Part shown: one piece after another, positions 9,020-18,587 of the stretch
Layout of the letters: every line of letters starts with the position of its first letter
How positions within the stretch are numbered: position 1 is the stretch's first letter
NCBI GenBank assembly: GCA_021324185.1
Contig: JAJPJN010000058.1
Span: 1 to 64,000, forward strand
Direction of reading: 5' to 3'
DNA: 64,000 nt
Origin: Terriglobia bacterium
GTDB taxonomy: Bacteria; Acidobacteriota; Terriglobia; Bryobacterales; Bryobacteraceae
Made by a program: the position numbers and the translations under genes
The notes under the pieces: model-generated
Seen by the model: the letters and a program-made list of their open reading frames with translations, nothing else
Databases searched by the model: none
What the model was told of the DNA's origin: nothing

Positions 9020-11116
9020 ATGAGAACCGAACCTGCCCAAATACCCTTTGATCTTGTTATGCGAGAGAACAATAAGCTTCGCGCATATGATCAGTCCGCC
9101 CATGATTGGTATCGTTTTGTGCTGTCGTTTCCTCCCCATGTAGTTAGGACATACTTGGAGCGATTCGGCGTATCGAGAGCGCACTGCATTTTAGACCCGT
9201 TTTGCGGCACGGGGACTACGCTTGTCGAATGCAAAAAGCTCGGCATCCAAAGCATAGGGATCGAGGCGAATCCTTTAGCGAGTTTTGCAAGCCGCGTTAA
9301 GTTAAGCTGGGACGTCAATCCCAATGCACTCCTTGAGCATGCCAGCCGTATTGCGCTGGAGGCAGCCGCCGAGATTCAAAAAATAGATGGTCCTCTGCGA
9401 ACCTTGCCAGGAGATTCAATGGAACTTCTACTAACCGACTCGATCAGTCCAGTCCCACTACATAAGACCCTGATTCTGTTGGAGACTATCGAATCACATA
9501 GGGATATGAGGTTCATAGATCATGAACGGTTGGCGCTTGCCAAAGCTCTAGTTTCTGGAATCAGCAATCTTGATTTTGGTCCCGAAGTCGGGCTTGGCAA
9601 AATTCAGAGCGACGCTCCTGTTGTGGACATTTGGCTGGCATGCATCGAAGGCATTTGCGAAGATTTGAAAGATTTGGGGGCACTCGAGGCAACGGCCAGC
9701 CGAATCATTAGCGATGACGCACGATATCCTCTCAACGCGCTGGAACCGAATTCCATTGATGCCGTTATCACCTCCCCGCCGTACCCGAATGAGAAAGATT
9801 ACACCAGGACAACGCGATTGGAATCGGTAATCCTTGGTTTCCTGCGCAACAAACAAGATCTCAGAAGTCTGAAGCAACGGCTAGTTCGCTCAAATACGCG
9901 TAACGTCTACAAAACGGATCAAGATGACCTTCTTGTAACGGAAAACGACGAAATTCAAAAAATCGCGGAGGCGATAGAGGCACGCCGGATAGAACTTGGC
10001 AAGACCTCCGGCTTTGAACGGCTGTACGCGAAAGTCACTAAGCTCTATTTCGGCGGCATGTCCCAGCACTTATCGCAATTACGCGGCGTACTCCGGCCTG
10101 GCGCAAAATTAGCCTTTATTGTTGGAGATCAAGCGTCCTATTTAAGGATAATGATTCGAACCGGCAGGCTCTTAGCGGACATTGCTGAGTCGTTGGGTTA
10201 TGACGTCTTAGGCATCGACCTCTTCCGCACCCGTCTAGCGACCGCCACCAAAGAACAATTACGGGAAGAGGTTGTTTTACTGAAATGGTCCGGGCCAAAG
10301 AATAAGATCAAAGGGAAGAACATGGCTGCAGCTTACTCGCGAATCGTAGAGTCAATTTTCCAGGAGAAGTACACTAAGGGTGCGAAAGAAGTTGAATTTG
10401 ATCGTGATGACATCTCATCCCATGCACAACGCTTAGGTCTAGCAGTACCAAAAAACATTGGTGATGTCGTCTACGCTTTCCGATATCGCCGCGATTTGCC
10501 TGAGGCCATTACGAAGGAGACGGTTCCGGTCGAAACATGGATCATCAGGGGAACGGGTAGAGGCAAATATAAATTTGCTTCTGTGGCGCTCACGCCGATA
10601 GTCCCTAACGAGCAGTTGGCGCTAACTAAAGTTCCAGATGCAACACCCCAGATTATCCTTCGATATGCTCTCAATGACGAACAGGCGTTATTGGCGATTA
10701 TCCGCCACAGCCGATTGATCGACATATTTACTAGAACGACCTGCTATTCTCTGCAAAACCATCTTCGAACCGCGGTCGAGGGTATGGGCCAAACAGAAAC
10801 GGACGAGGTGTATGTCGGCGTAGATCAAAGAGGCGCCCAGTATGTGTTTGCTGTACAAGCAAAGGGTGGCAAGGACAAAATAGGTATCGTTCAGATTGAG
10901 CAGGACATGGCAATGTGCCAAGAAAAATTCCCAAACTTGATCTGTAAACCGATAGCCGCGCAGTTTATGGCCGATGATGTAATTGCGCTATTCTCGTTTG
11001 AGCAAATTGGCGGTGAGTTGCCTAAAGTTCAGGCGGAAAAGCACTATAAGCTTGTGCCTTACGATGACTTTACAGATGCCGAGTTGGAATCCTACCGCTT
11101 GCGGGTTCAAGACTAA
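9020..11116 (+). CDS. Fused DNA methyltransferase and PD-(D/E)XK-like endonuclease
   Basis: A 698-residue protein that seems to combine modification and restriction. The N-terminal part is an amino-type DNA methyltransferase: SAM-binding motif DPFCGTGTT at residues 59-67 and catalytic TSPPY at 251-255. The order is SAM motif first, which is permuted relative to most TSPPY enzymes. The C-terminal part, from about residue 540, has LIDIFTRTTCYSLQNHLRT, then ETDEVYVGVDQRG and QAKGGKDKIGIVQIEQD (residues 593-629). This fits an acidic-x(n)-QxK nuclease core. The two domains are my reading from motifs. No separate specificity or nuclease gene lies beside it. It is flanked by unrelated housekeeping-type genes. 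Confidence 0.8.
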   Translation: MRTEPAQIPFDLVMRENNKLRAYDQSAHDWYRFVLSFPPHVVRTYLERFGVSRAHCILDPFCGTGTTLVECKKLGIQSIGIEANPLASFASRVKLSWDVNPNALLEHASRIALEAAAEIQKIDGPLRTLPGDSMELLLTDSISPVPLHKTLILLETIESHRDMRFIDHERLALAKALVSGISNLDFGPEVGLGKIQSDAPVVDIWLACIEGICEDLKDLGALEATASRIISDDARYPLNALEPNSIDAVITSPPYPNEKDYTRTTRLESVILGFLRNKQDLRSLKQRLVRSNTRNVYKTDQDDLLVTENDEIQKIAEAIEARRIELGKTSGFERLYAKVTKLYFGGMSQHLSQLRGVLRPGAKLAFIVGDQASYLRIMIRTGRLLADIAESLGYDVLGIDLFRTRLATATKEQLREEVVLLKWSGPKNKIKGKNMAAAYSRIVESIFQEKYTKGAKEVEFDRDDISSHAQRLGLAVPKNIGDVVYAFRYRRDLPEAITKETVPVETWIIRGTGRGKYKFASVALTPIVPNEQLALTKVPDATPQIILRYALNDEQALLAIIRHSRLIDIFTRTTCYSLQNHLRTAVEGMGQTETDEVYVGVDQRGAQYVFAVQAKGGKDKIGIVQIEQDMAMCQEKFPNLICKPIAAQFMADDVIALFSFEQIGGELPKVQAEKHYKLVPYDDFTDAELESYRLRVQD

Positions 11117-11177
11117 CTTGCAACTTTGCGGAGCGCGTCAATGCGGTTCAGTGCCGTTACATTTAACACAGAGAAAA

Positions 11178-13039
11178 ATGCTTTGCACCGTCCGCTGGTT
11201 CGCCTCCGTCCTCCTTGTTTTCGCAGTATTCTGCGCCGGGGCTAGCGCCCAGCAGAGCGTCCATTATGAAGTGAGCTTCCCTAATGCCGTGCACCACGAA
11301 GCTCAGGTACAAGCCACTTTTACGGGGGTACACACGCCGGTATTCGAAGTCGTGATGAGCCGGTCCTCCCCAGGCCGCTACGCCCTGCATGAGTTCGCGA
11401 AAAATGTGTACAACTTTCACGCCACGGACGATCACGGAAACGCGCTGGGAATCGTGCGGCCGAACCCCTCCGCTTGGAATGTCGCCACTCGCGGCGGAAC
11501 CGTTGTCATCGACTACACTGTTTTCGGCGATCGCGCCGATGGCACTTACGATGCAATCGATGAAACGCATGCTCATCTCAACATGCCCGCCACTCTCGCC
11601 TGGGCGCATGGTTTCGAGAACGCGCCCATCACGCTTCGCTTCCATATTCCGGCAGAAGCTGATTGGAAAATCGCTACTCAATTGCTGCCGCACGAGGATG
11701 GCACGTGGAGCGCGCCGAACCTTGAATGGTTGATGGACAGTCCGGTCGAGATCAGTAATCATGCATTCCCCGAATGGAAGGTGGAAAATGAGCAATTCCG
11801 GCTCTCGTTGCATCATCATGGCACCGATGCCGAAGCTGTGGCTTACGCCAGGATGTGCGAGGCAGTCGTTCTCGAAGAAGAAGGTGTTTTTGGCGCTCTC
11901 CCCAGATATGATGGCGGCACTTACACGTTTCTAATCGATTACTTGCCTTATGCCTCCGGCGACGGAATGGAGCATCGCGACTCTACAGTTATCACTGGTA
12001 CGGGTAACTTAACGGACTCCGCATCCCGCCTCATCGGAACGGTATCTCATGAGTTCTTTCATTCCTGGAACGTCAAGAGAATCCGCCCAAAATCGCTCGA
12101 GCCCTTCGACTTCGAGCACGCCGATATGTCCGGTGAGCTCTGGTTCGCCGAAGGCTTCACCAATTACTACGGCATACTCGTGCTCAAGCGTACCGGCTTA
12201 TCATCACTCGATCAGTTCGCGAGAAGCATGGGAATGGCGGTGAATAACATCCTGTCAGCGCCCGGCAGAGAAGTTTTCGACGTCATAGATATGAGCCGTA
12301 TGGCGCCGTTTGTGGATGCCGCCACCTCCATCGATCCCAATAACATGGGAATAACTTCATTTCGTATTACACCTACGGCCAGGCACTTGCCTTTGGAATT
12401 GACTTGATGATCCGCGAGCGCTTTCCCGGTAAGTCGCTGGACGATTGGATGCGAACCATGTGGCGCGAACACCCGGACATCGGCAAACCTTATACGTTAG
12501 ACGATCTGCAAAGCACGCTAGCCGAAACGGTAGGTAGCCGCGAATTCGCAAGACAAATTTTCGAGCATCATATCTATGGCAAAGAACCGCTCGATTACGC
12601 AAATGCCGCCGAAGCAGCCGGCCTTGTGCTGAGAAAAGCACATCCGGGACAAGCCTGGATCGGACCGCCGCGCGGCTTGAGTTTCTCCGATAAAGCAGTT
12701 GAGCTGGCTAGTTATTCACAGCGAGGCTCGCCGCTTTACGTTGCCGGTTTGGACAAAAGCGACCGGATTCTAGAATGGGATGGTAAAGCATTGAAATCTG
12801 CCAAAGACCTGGATGATTGGCTTAGCCAACATAAGCCCGGAGACACCGTGACACTAAAGGTGATTCGTCGAGATAGGCCTCACCACGTGCAGCTCGCACT
12901 CGCGGAGAACCCCAATATGGAGTTGGTCACCTTCGAAGAAGCGGGCCGCCCAGTGACGCCGGAAATCAGCGCCTTCCGCCAAAATTGGCTCGGATCGAAG
13001 GCCTTGCACCCGCTGCCCGCCATCGATAAAATTCCCTGA
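11178..13039 (+). pseudogene. M61 family metallopeptidase with PDZ domain, frameshifted
   Basis: An exported M61 (glycyl aminopeptidase-like) peptidase broken by one frameshift. The first part (ATG 11178 to 12407) has a signal peptide ending near GASAQ, an N-terminal beta domain, and the catalytic zinc site [15 protein letters not shown] with HEFFH at residues 291-295, followed by [14 protein letters not shown]. At about 12345-12352 the frame slips. One base appears to be missing in ATGGGAATAAC. Restoring it gives NNFISYYTYGQALAFGIDLM, joining smoothly to the second part that ends at 13039, which includes a PDZ domain (SPLYVAGLDKSDRILEWDG). The catalytic residues lie before the slip, but the truncated product would lose its C-terminal third. 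A sequencing or assembly error is equally possible. Confidence 0.88.
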
Positions 13040-13126
13040 GATTACGTATTTATCTCAGCCGTTGAGTACTAGAACGGAACCCTGGTGTATTCGTTCCAAG
13101 TCTCTGATCTAATTTGAAACAGCGAT

Positions 13127-13510
13127 ATGCCAACCGTCCTGTGCCCGGAGTGCGGAGACTCCATGCGGCGCTCCCGAAGGCGCATCTTCGAAAACCTGCT
13201 ATTTACTTCTGCATATCGCTGCGATGCATGCCGGCTGCGCGTTCGCATCTCGCGTCTCGCCGTACTTAAAAAATTGCGGTATGCTGCCTGCCCGCGCTGC
13301 GGCGGATACTCTCTCTCGGTGCTTGCCAGAAGAGATCACATCGATGCCATGTGGAACACTCCGGTCCGCATCATCGTCAGCAAAATGCATGCGCGCCTTT
13401 ATCACTGCCGGGGCTGCCGCCTGCAATTCTACGATCTGCGCCGCCGCGTGCCAGCGTCAGAACGAAAACTCTTTCCGGAATCGGTAACACGCCACGCACC
13501 CGCGCGTTAA
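13127..13510 (+). CDS. Small zinc-ribbon-like protein of unknown function
   Basis: A 127-residue basic protein not matched to a named family. It has two CxxC pairs at each end: CPECG with CDAC in the N-terminal 40 residues, and CPRCGG with CRGC in the second half. This is consistent with two zinc ribbons. The linker is rich in arginine (RRSRRRIFENLLF), which could suit nucleic-acid binding, but nothing shows that directly. It stands alone on the plus strand between the broken M61 gene and the NIPSNAP gene. Confidence 0.65.
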   Translation: MPTVLCPECGDSMRRSRRRIFENLLFTSAYRCDACRLRVRISRLAVLKKLRYAACPRCGGYSLSVLARRDHIDAMWNTPVRIIVSKMHARLYHCRGCRLQFYDLRRRVPASERKLFPESVTRHAPAR

Positions 13511-13562
13511 CTTTCATGAGCTTGGGCTAAAATCCGGTCTGGAATCAGATCCAGGAGGGTTT

Positions 13563-14345
13563 GTGCGAAGAAGAGGATTTCTTGCGTCTGCAGCCGCTTC
13601 GATTATGGCGCCCGTGTGTTTCAAAGCCGCTGAACCAGCGGCGCGCGAATACTACGAGTTCCGTAAATATAAGCTGCGTTCCGGCCCGCAACAAAAGCTG
13701 ACCGACCGGTATCTCGCTGAAGCGCTCATCCCGGCACTGAACCGCTTGGGAATGAAGCCGGTCGGCGTCTTCACGGTCGACCTCGGGCCGGAAACCCCCA
13801 CCTTGTATGTGTTGATTCCGGGCGCCTCAGCGGATTTGTTGATCAACACGCAAGCGCGCCTTGCGACCGATGATGAGTATCAGAAAGCGGCCGAAACCTT
13901 CCTGAACGCCCCGGCAGCGCAGCCTGCTTTTGAGACAATCGAAAGCTCTTTGATGATTGCATTCGAGGGCTGGCCGAAACTCGTGCTCCCACCTGCCACG
14001 GCCGCAAAGAGCTCGCGAGTATTTCAGCTCCGTACATATGAGAGTCCCAGCATTCGCGATCATCGGCGTAAAGTTGAGATGTTTCACAGCGGAGAGTTCG
14101 AAATTTTTCGCCGCGCCGGTTTCTGGCAGGTGTTTTACGGAGACACGCTGATTGGAGAACGGCTGCCCAATCTGACTTATATGTTGGGCTTTCCCGATTT
14201 AAGCGAGATGAATGCAAAATGGAACGCGTTTCGCGCTGATCCGGAGTGGAAGAGACTGACGGCAACACCCAAGTTCAGCTTCGAATCGATTGTGACGAAT
14301 GTTGAGAACCTCATCCTCAATCCAACTTCTTACTCGCAAGTTTAG
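13563..14345 (+). CDS. NIPSNAP family protein with Tat-like signal
   Basis: A 260-residue exported protein with two NIPSNAP (ferredoxin-like) domains: the first opens YYEFRKYKLRSGPQQKL and the second opens RVFQLRTYESPSIRDHRRKV. The N-terminus MRRRGFLASAAASIMAPVCF has a short twin-arginine-like motif followed by a hydrophobic stretch, so export is likely. The function of the bacterial family is not known. GTG 13563 is chosen because a strong AGGAGG sequence lies about eight bases before it. The esterase gene follows nine bases later, so the two probably form an operon. Confidence 0.85.
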   Translation: MRRRGFLASAAASIMAPVCFKAAEPAAREYYEFRKYKLRSGPQQKLTDRYLAEALIPALNRLGMKPVGVFTVDLGPETPTLYVLIPGASADLLINTQARLATDDEYQKAAETFLNAPAAQPAFETIESSLMIAFEGWPKLVLPPATAAKSSRVFQLRTYESPSIRDHRRKVEMFHSGEFEIFRRAGFWQVFYGDTLIGERLPNLTYMLGFPDLSEMNAKWNAFRADPEWKRLTATPKFSFESIVTNVENLILNPTSYSQV

Positions 14346-14356
14346 AAAGGAACGTG

Positions 14357-15244
14357 ATGTTGAAATACTCGCTGTTGCTCATGATTGCCGCTAGCGGCTT
14401 TTGCGCAAAGGGTGAAAATCCGGTGATCCCGCTCTGGCCCAATGGCGCGCCAAACGCACGGACAGATCTCGGTCCCGAGATCAATACCACCAAACCCAGC
14501 GATGGCCGGCCCGCCGGGCGCGAAGTGACTCGTATCACGAACGTGGTTTCCCCAACTCTAACCGTCTATCGTGCTCCGCAGGAGAAAAACAGCGGCGCAG
14601 CCATAATCGTTTTCCCAGGCGGCGGATATAGAATCCTCGCGATTGATCTCGAAGGCACAGAAGTATGTGAATGGCTGAACAGCATCGGCATTACCGCGCT
14701 GCTTGTGAAATACCGTGTTCCAGAGTCGCCGGGCGTGCCGCGGTATCAGGCGCCTTTACAGGACGCCCAGCGCGCGCTCGGAATTGTGCGCAGTCACGCA
14801 AAAGAATGGAACGTTGATCCCCAACGGATTGGGATTTTGGGCTTTTCCGCGGGCGGGCATCTTTCCGCGACTCTGTTGCAGAATGGCCAACGAACTTATC
14901 CGCGCGTAGATGCCGCCGACGATATAAGTTGCCGTCCGGATTTTGCCATTCTGATTTATCCGGCCTATCTCTCCATCCAGGACAAAGGCGAGCAGATCTC
15001 ACCGGAAGTGCAGCCCCAACCGGGTACGCCGCCGCTTTTCATCGTCCAAGCAGAAGACGACCACACATTTATTCAAGGGACGTTGCTTTACTATCGTGCT
15101 TTGGTTACCGCTAAAATTCCAGCAGAGTTGCACATCTACGAAACAGGTGGACACGGCTATGGTCTGCGCCCCACCAGCGCTCCCGTGACACACTGGCCCC
15201 AACTTGCCGAAGCTTGGTTGAGACTCCATCACTTCTTGCAGTGA
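14357..15244 (+). CDS. Secreted alpha/beta hydrolase, acetyl-esterase/xylanase-like
   Basis: A 295-residue alpha/beta hydrolase of the carbohydrate-esterase-like group often annotated as acetylxylan esterase or endo-1,4-beta-xylanase B-like. It has a signal peptide (MLKYSLLLMIAASGFCAKG), an oxyanion-hole loop FPGGGYRILA, nucleophile Ser164 in GFSAGGHLSA, an acid in AEDDHTF and the catalytic His in GGHGYGL. Substrate is inferred only as an ester-decorated sugar or polysaccharide. ATG 14357 follows AAAGGA at good distance; GTG 14354 directly before it is equally possible. It ends ten bases before a convergent gene. Confidence 0.87.
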   Translation: MLKYSLLLMIAASGFCAKGENPVIPLWPNGAPNARTDLGPEINTTKPSDGRPAGREVTRITNVVSPTLTVYRAPQEKNSGAAIIVFPGGGYRILAIDLEGTEVCEWLNSIGITALLVKYRVPESPGVPRYQAPLQDAQRALGIVRSHAKEWNVDPQRIGILGFSAGGHLSATLLQNGQRTYPRVDAADDISCRPDFAILIYPAYLSIQDKGEQISPEVQPQPGTPPLFIVQAEDDHTFIQGTLLYYRALVTAKIPAELHIYETGGHGYGLRPTSAPVTHWPQLAEAWLRLHHFLQ

Positions 15245-15253
15245 GTGAATAAC

Positions 15254-17065
15254 CTACTGCTGCGAAACTTCTATTCCTAACTTCGTGTAGATTTGCTGTA
15301 AATCGCCTGTAGTAATGAGCGGTAACTGAATCTGCTTTTTATCGTTCTGGTTTAGCTCGACGTCCGTACCTTTAATCTCTAGCTCTTTCAATACATCCGG
15401 ATTCTGCAGTTCGTTAAAGTCCAGGCGCTCGAGCGCATAAGCGCGATAATGCCCGGGAGGCAGATTCTTCATCGTGAAAGCGCCTCCGGCGCCCGAGGTG
15501 CCAAACCGCAAACCGGAGCCATCCTCGTTGAGCTTATCGGGCACAAGCACCACCGGCGCATCAGGTGTTGCATTCGGCTGCCCGTTGGGCCCGGCATCCC
15601 CAGAATCGGTCCCGCTTTGCGGGAATTGCACGACGCCATCCAGTTCCGCTACACCATAGCTCAATATCACGCTGATCGGAGCCGTGCCTTGCGCTAAATC
15701 AAATTCTCTGCCGAGAATATCCTGGTTGCCCAGTCGAACGGATTTCAAGTAAGTGCCCGCTGGTGCGTTTACATTCAAGTAATATTTCCCCGGCGCCAGG
15801 TTGTCCAGCGTGAAGTTTCCATCATCGCCAGGAACACCGTTCATGTTTCCTCCGAACATCATCGCTTCGGCAGGTGCCAGGTAAACGTGGACGTTTTTCA
15901 AACTCACAGGAGATGCTCCCGCCGGCGGATTCCCTTCGAACATGACCTGCCCATGCAGCGTAGTCGGAGGAACGATACTAATTTGCACATCGCTGACGTC
16001 GGCCTGCCCGACCTCCACATCCTGCCGCCCGAAAGCTCGTATCCCTCGCCCGGCAGTGAACACCGTCAAAGTATAGGAGCCAGGCGCAAGGCCGGCAATA
16101 TCAAATGTGCGGTCTTTCGTGACACTCGTGCCGCCTCCAATCGTCCACATCGGGTCCTGTTCATCACGGGCTGCGGCGCTCACGGTAATGCGGTCGCTGG
16201 GATTATCGGGTATCGCGCCCACAATCCGGCCACGTATGTGATAGGTTGCCGTGCTGTGCAGCCGGATGTCCGTTCCTGTCAGCTCTTGTCCCGCTCTCAC
16301 TTGAATGGGCGTTGCGCCGCCAATCGCGGTAGCTTCCGGATAGAACGTTCTCACCGGGCGAATGTCAGGTTTTCCGGGCTCGGCCGGCGGTTCGCCATTG
16401 GGCGAAAATCGCATAATCTGCGCAACCAGATAGTATTTCCCGGGACGTACATTTGCGATTCGATACTCGCCCAGATCATTTGTGTTCGCTCCGTTCTGCA
16501 TAATGTGGCGAAGCTTGCCGCGCTGCCACATTTCGACCACTAACTGCACCATTGCGCCGGCCACGGGATCGCCGTCCTGATCCAGAACTTTGCCCGTAAT
16601 TACGCCTTGTGGCGTCAGGCCAAGACTGATGTTGGTGAGTTGCTGGCCCGGCCGCAAAGTAATGGTCCTCCCACCTTGCCCCACGCCCTTCGAACCGTAT
16701 TCCGTAAGCAAATAGCCGGCGCGGTCACCCGAAAGGTGATAATTGCCCGGCTCGATGTTCTCAATTTTGAAACTGCCGTCGGCTTGAGAGATAGTCGAGT
16801 AACCTTGCGGACCCTGCGACGTGTTGCCGGCATTAGGCGCGACATTCTGCCTCGTAAGCCGGATGTTTGCCTTCCTCACCGGTTCGCCAGTGATCGCATT
16901 GCTCACATGCCCCTGCACCACGCAACGGTCTTCGGGTTTACTCGTGCTCGGCGGCGGCGTAAGAGCTGGACCCCCGCCCGGTGCAAACACAATCTGCCCC
17001 CAGAGAGCTTGCCCGCTGAGGAGGAGAGACAAAACAACAGGATGCGGCCAAGCACGCCTGGACAT
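15254..17065 (-). CDS. Secreted protein with repeated carboxypeptidase-regulatory-like domains
   Basis: A 603-residue exported protein made of several transthyretin-like carboxypeptidase-regulatory domains. The repeat feature is a segment ending in a variant of FxIxxLxPGxYxLxV: FKIENIEPGNYHLSGDRAG, YRIANVRPGKYYLVAQI, FDIAGLAPGSYTLTVF, FTLDNLAPGKYYLNV and FTMKNLPPGHYRAYAL. Such proteins are abundant in Acidobacteria; their role is uncertain, perhaps cell-surface binding. The start at ATG 17065 gives a signal peptide (HPVVLSLLLSGQALWGQ). An earlier in-frame start would overlap the preceding OB-fold gene. It begins four bases after that gene, so it may be the last member of a thiolase operon. 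Confidence 0.82.
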   Translation of the reverse strand: MSRRAWPHPVVLSLLLSGQALWGQIVFAPGGGPALTPPPSTSKPEDRCVVQGHVSNAITGEPVRKANIRLTRQNVAPNAGNTSQGPQGYSTISQADGSFKIENIEPGNYHLSGDRAGYLLTEYGSKGVGQGGRTITLRPGQQLTNISLGLTPQGVITGKVLDQDGDPVAGAMVQLVVEMWQRGKLRHIMQNGANTNDLGEYRIANVRPGKYYLVAQIMRFSPNGEPPAEPGKPDIRPVRTFYPEATAIGGATPIQVRAGQELTGTDIRLHSTATYHIRGRIVGAIPDNPSDRITVSAAARDEQDPMWTIGGGTSVTKDRTFDIAGLAPGSYTLTVFTAGRGIRAFGRQDVEVGQADVSDVQISIVPPTTLHGQVMFEGNPPAGASPVSLKNVHVYLAPAEAMMFGGNMNGVPGDDGNFTLDNLAPGKYYLNVNAPAGTYLKSVRLGNQDILGREFDLAQGTAPISVILSYGVAELDGVVQFPQSGTDSGDAGPNGQPNATPDAPVVLVPDKLNEDGSGLRFGTSGAGGAFTMKNLPPGHYRAYALERLDFNELQNPDVLKELEIKGTDVELNQNDKKQIQLPLITTGDLQQIYTKLGIEVSQQ

Positions 17066-17069
17066 AACG

Positions 17070-17348
17070 TCAAACCAGCGGGCGGGTTTCCGGGGTATTC
17101 GTGGTGGCCGCAGTGTCTGCCTTCCGGTAGTAAGCGACGCCATTGCGCTCTTCAACGAACACCACCTTATCGCCGATTCTAGCGCGTTCGCGCGCTTCAT
17201 TGGCAAGTATGCGGACGGTCAGCCGGCCGCCTCGGTCCAGATCGATAATTGCGAGCTGATACGGCGCTTCCGCCGCGTACTGCTCCGGTGGGGCAAAAAC
17301 GACTGTCTCCGTATATACGATGCCGCTGCTTGATTCGGAGTTGGCCAT
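17070..17348 (-). CDS. DUF35-type OB-fold protein, thiolase partner
   Basis: A 92-residue OB-fold protein of the DUF35 (ChsH2 C-terminal-like) type, with FAPPEQYAAEAPYQLAIIDL and IGDKVVFVEERNGVAYYRK. Such proteins form complexes with thiolase-like or acyl-CoA enzymes and are thought to channel the acyl-CoA. This copy lacks the N-terminal zinc ribbon of longer family members. The start at ATG 17348 follows the thiolase stop by one base, the arrangement expected for a stoichiometric partner. The frame is open further upstream but only across the thiolase gene. Confidence 0.85.
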   Translation of the reverse strand: MANSESSSGIVYTETVVFAPPEQYAAEAPYQLAIIDLDRGGRLTVRILANEARERARIGDKVVFVEERNGVAYYRKADTAATTNTPETRPLV

Positions 17349-17349
17349 G

Positions 17350-18510
17350 TTAAGCAGCCGCCAAAATGGATACCACGCACGTGGCTCCCGATCCGCCCAG
17401 ATTCTCCGTGAGCCCGATTCGATGCCGCGCCACCTGCCGCTCTCCTGCATCTCCGCGAAGCTGCATCACAATGTCACAGATCTGGCCCACCCCGGTCGCG
17501 CCCACCGGATGGCCTTTGGATTTCAAACCGCCGCTCGTGTTGATTGGCAGCCGGCCATTAATCGCGCTACAGCCGGCTTCGGCGAATTTGCCGCCTTCTC
17601 CTTTCACGACGAATCCCAGATCTTCGCTCGCCACGATCTCCGCAATAGTGAAGCAATCGTGCAGTTCCGCAACTTCAATATCATGTGGTCCTACGCCCGC
17701 CATTGCATAGGCTTTCTGGCCGGCTGCTTTGACGGCAGGAAACAACGTAATGTCTTTTTTGCTGTCGAGCGCTACACGATCGGACGTTTGGGCCACAGTC
17801 AACACGCGGGCAAAGCGCGAGTTGTAACGCGCCGCATGTTCCAGCGGAACAATCACCACCGCCGCGGCTCCGTCACTGATCAGAGAGCAATCGTAGACCG
17901 TCAGCGGCTCCGCAATCGGCTTTCCGGCCAGAGCCTGTTCCAACGTAATCACTTTGCGCATATGCGCCAGCGGATTCTTGGCGCCATTCGCATGGTTCTT
18001 TACCGCTACTGCGGCAAGTTGCTCGCGTGTCGTACCGTACTGATACATATGACGCCGCGCAATCATGGCAAAAAGGGCGGGGAATGTGGCGCCCGCGCGG
18101 CCTTCGCCCGACATATCGCCAGCTCCCGCGAGAATCTCCGTTACGCGCGGCGTGCTTTGCGAGGTCATCTTTTCCACACCCGCAACCACTACCACGTCGT
18201 AGATCTCCGCCGCTACGCTCTGCCAGGCATGAAAAAACGCCGATCCGCTCGAAGCGCAGGCATCTTCAAAGCGCGTGCACGGGATGCTCTCAAAGCCCGC
18301 GGCGGTGCCTATATACGGCGCAAGATGATTCTGTCCGACGAATGAAGGACCGGCAAAATTGCCTAGATAAAATGCCTCTACCGAACCGGGTTTAACGTTG
18401 GCATCGCTTAAAGCGTGCTGGATCGCCTCCACTGCCAGCGAACGTAAATCACGGTCCGGAAAGGCTCCAAACGCAGTTTTCCCAATCCCGATGACAGCAA
18501 CGGATCTCAT
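17350..18510 (-). CDS. Thiolase family protein (acetyl-CoA acetyltransferase/lipid-transfer type)
   Basis: A 386-residue thiolase-fold enzyme for making or breaking carbon-carbon bonds between acyl-CoAs. The nucleophile is Cys85 in FEDACASSGSAF, and the C-terminal active site has LHDCFTIAEI and GHPVGATGVGQI. The N-terminal cysteine context and the DUF35 neighbour place it with the SCP-x/archaeal-type thiolases rather than the fatty-acid-degradation FadA type. Substrate cannot be stated. It is first of a likely operon of thiolase, OB-fold protein and a secreted repeat protein. Confidence 0.9.
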   Translation of the reverse strand: MRSVAVIGIGKTAFGAFPDRDLRSLAVEAIQHALSDANVKPGSVEAFYLGNFAGPSFVGQNHLAPYIGTAAGFESIPCTRFEDACASSGSAFFHAWQSVAAEIYDVVVVAGVEKMTSQSTPRVTEILAGAGDMSGEGRAGATFPALFAMIARRHMYQYGTTREQLAAVAVKNHANGAKNPLAHMRKVITLEQALAGKPIAEPLTVYDCSLISDGAAAVVIVPLEHAARYNSRFARVLTVAQTSDRVALDSKKDITLFPAVKAAGQKAYAMAGVGPHDIEVAELHDCFTIAEIVASEDLGFVVKGEGGKFAEAGCSAINGRLPINTSGGLKSKGHPVGATGVGQICDIVMQLRGDAGERQVARHRIGLTENLGGSGATCVVSILAAA

Positions 18511-18587
18511 ATAAGATTAGAGTAGCGTTCGATGGCTGTGGCGGCCTGCACGTTTCCTCGATCTTCGCGTCATCCTCTAGTAGGAGC

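Noticed and set aside
8948-9184. A 78-codon minus-strand frame between the SirB1 and methyltransferase genes
   Set aside because: It overlaps the well-supported start of the methyltransferase-endonuclease and matches no family.
13034-13060. TGAGAT/ATCTCA hairpin as a terminator after the M61 gene
   Set aside because: The stem is only six base pairs, AT-rich, and not followed by a T-run.
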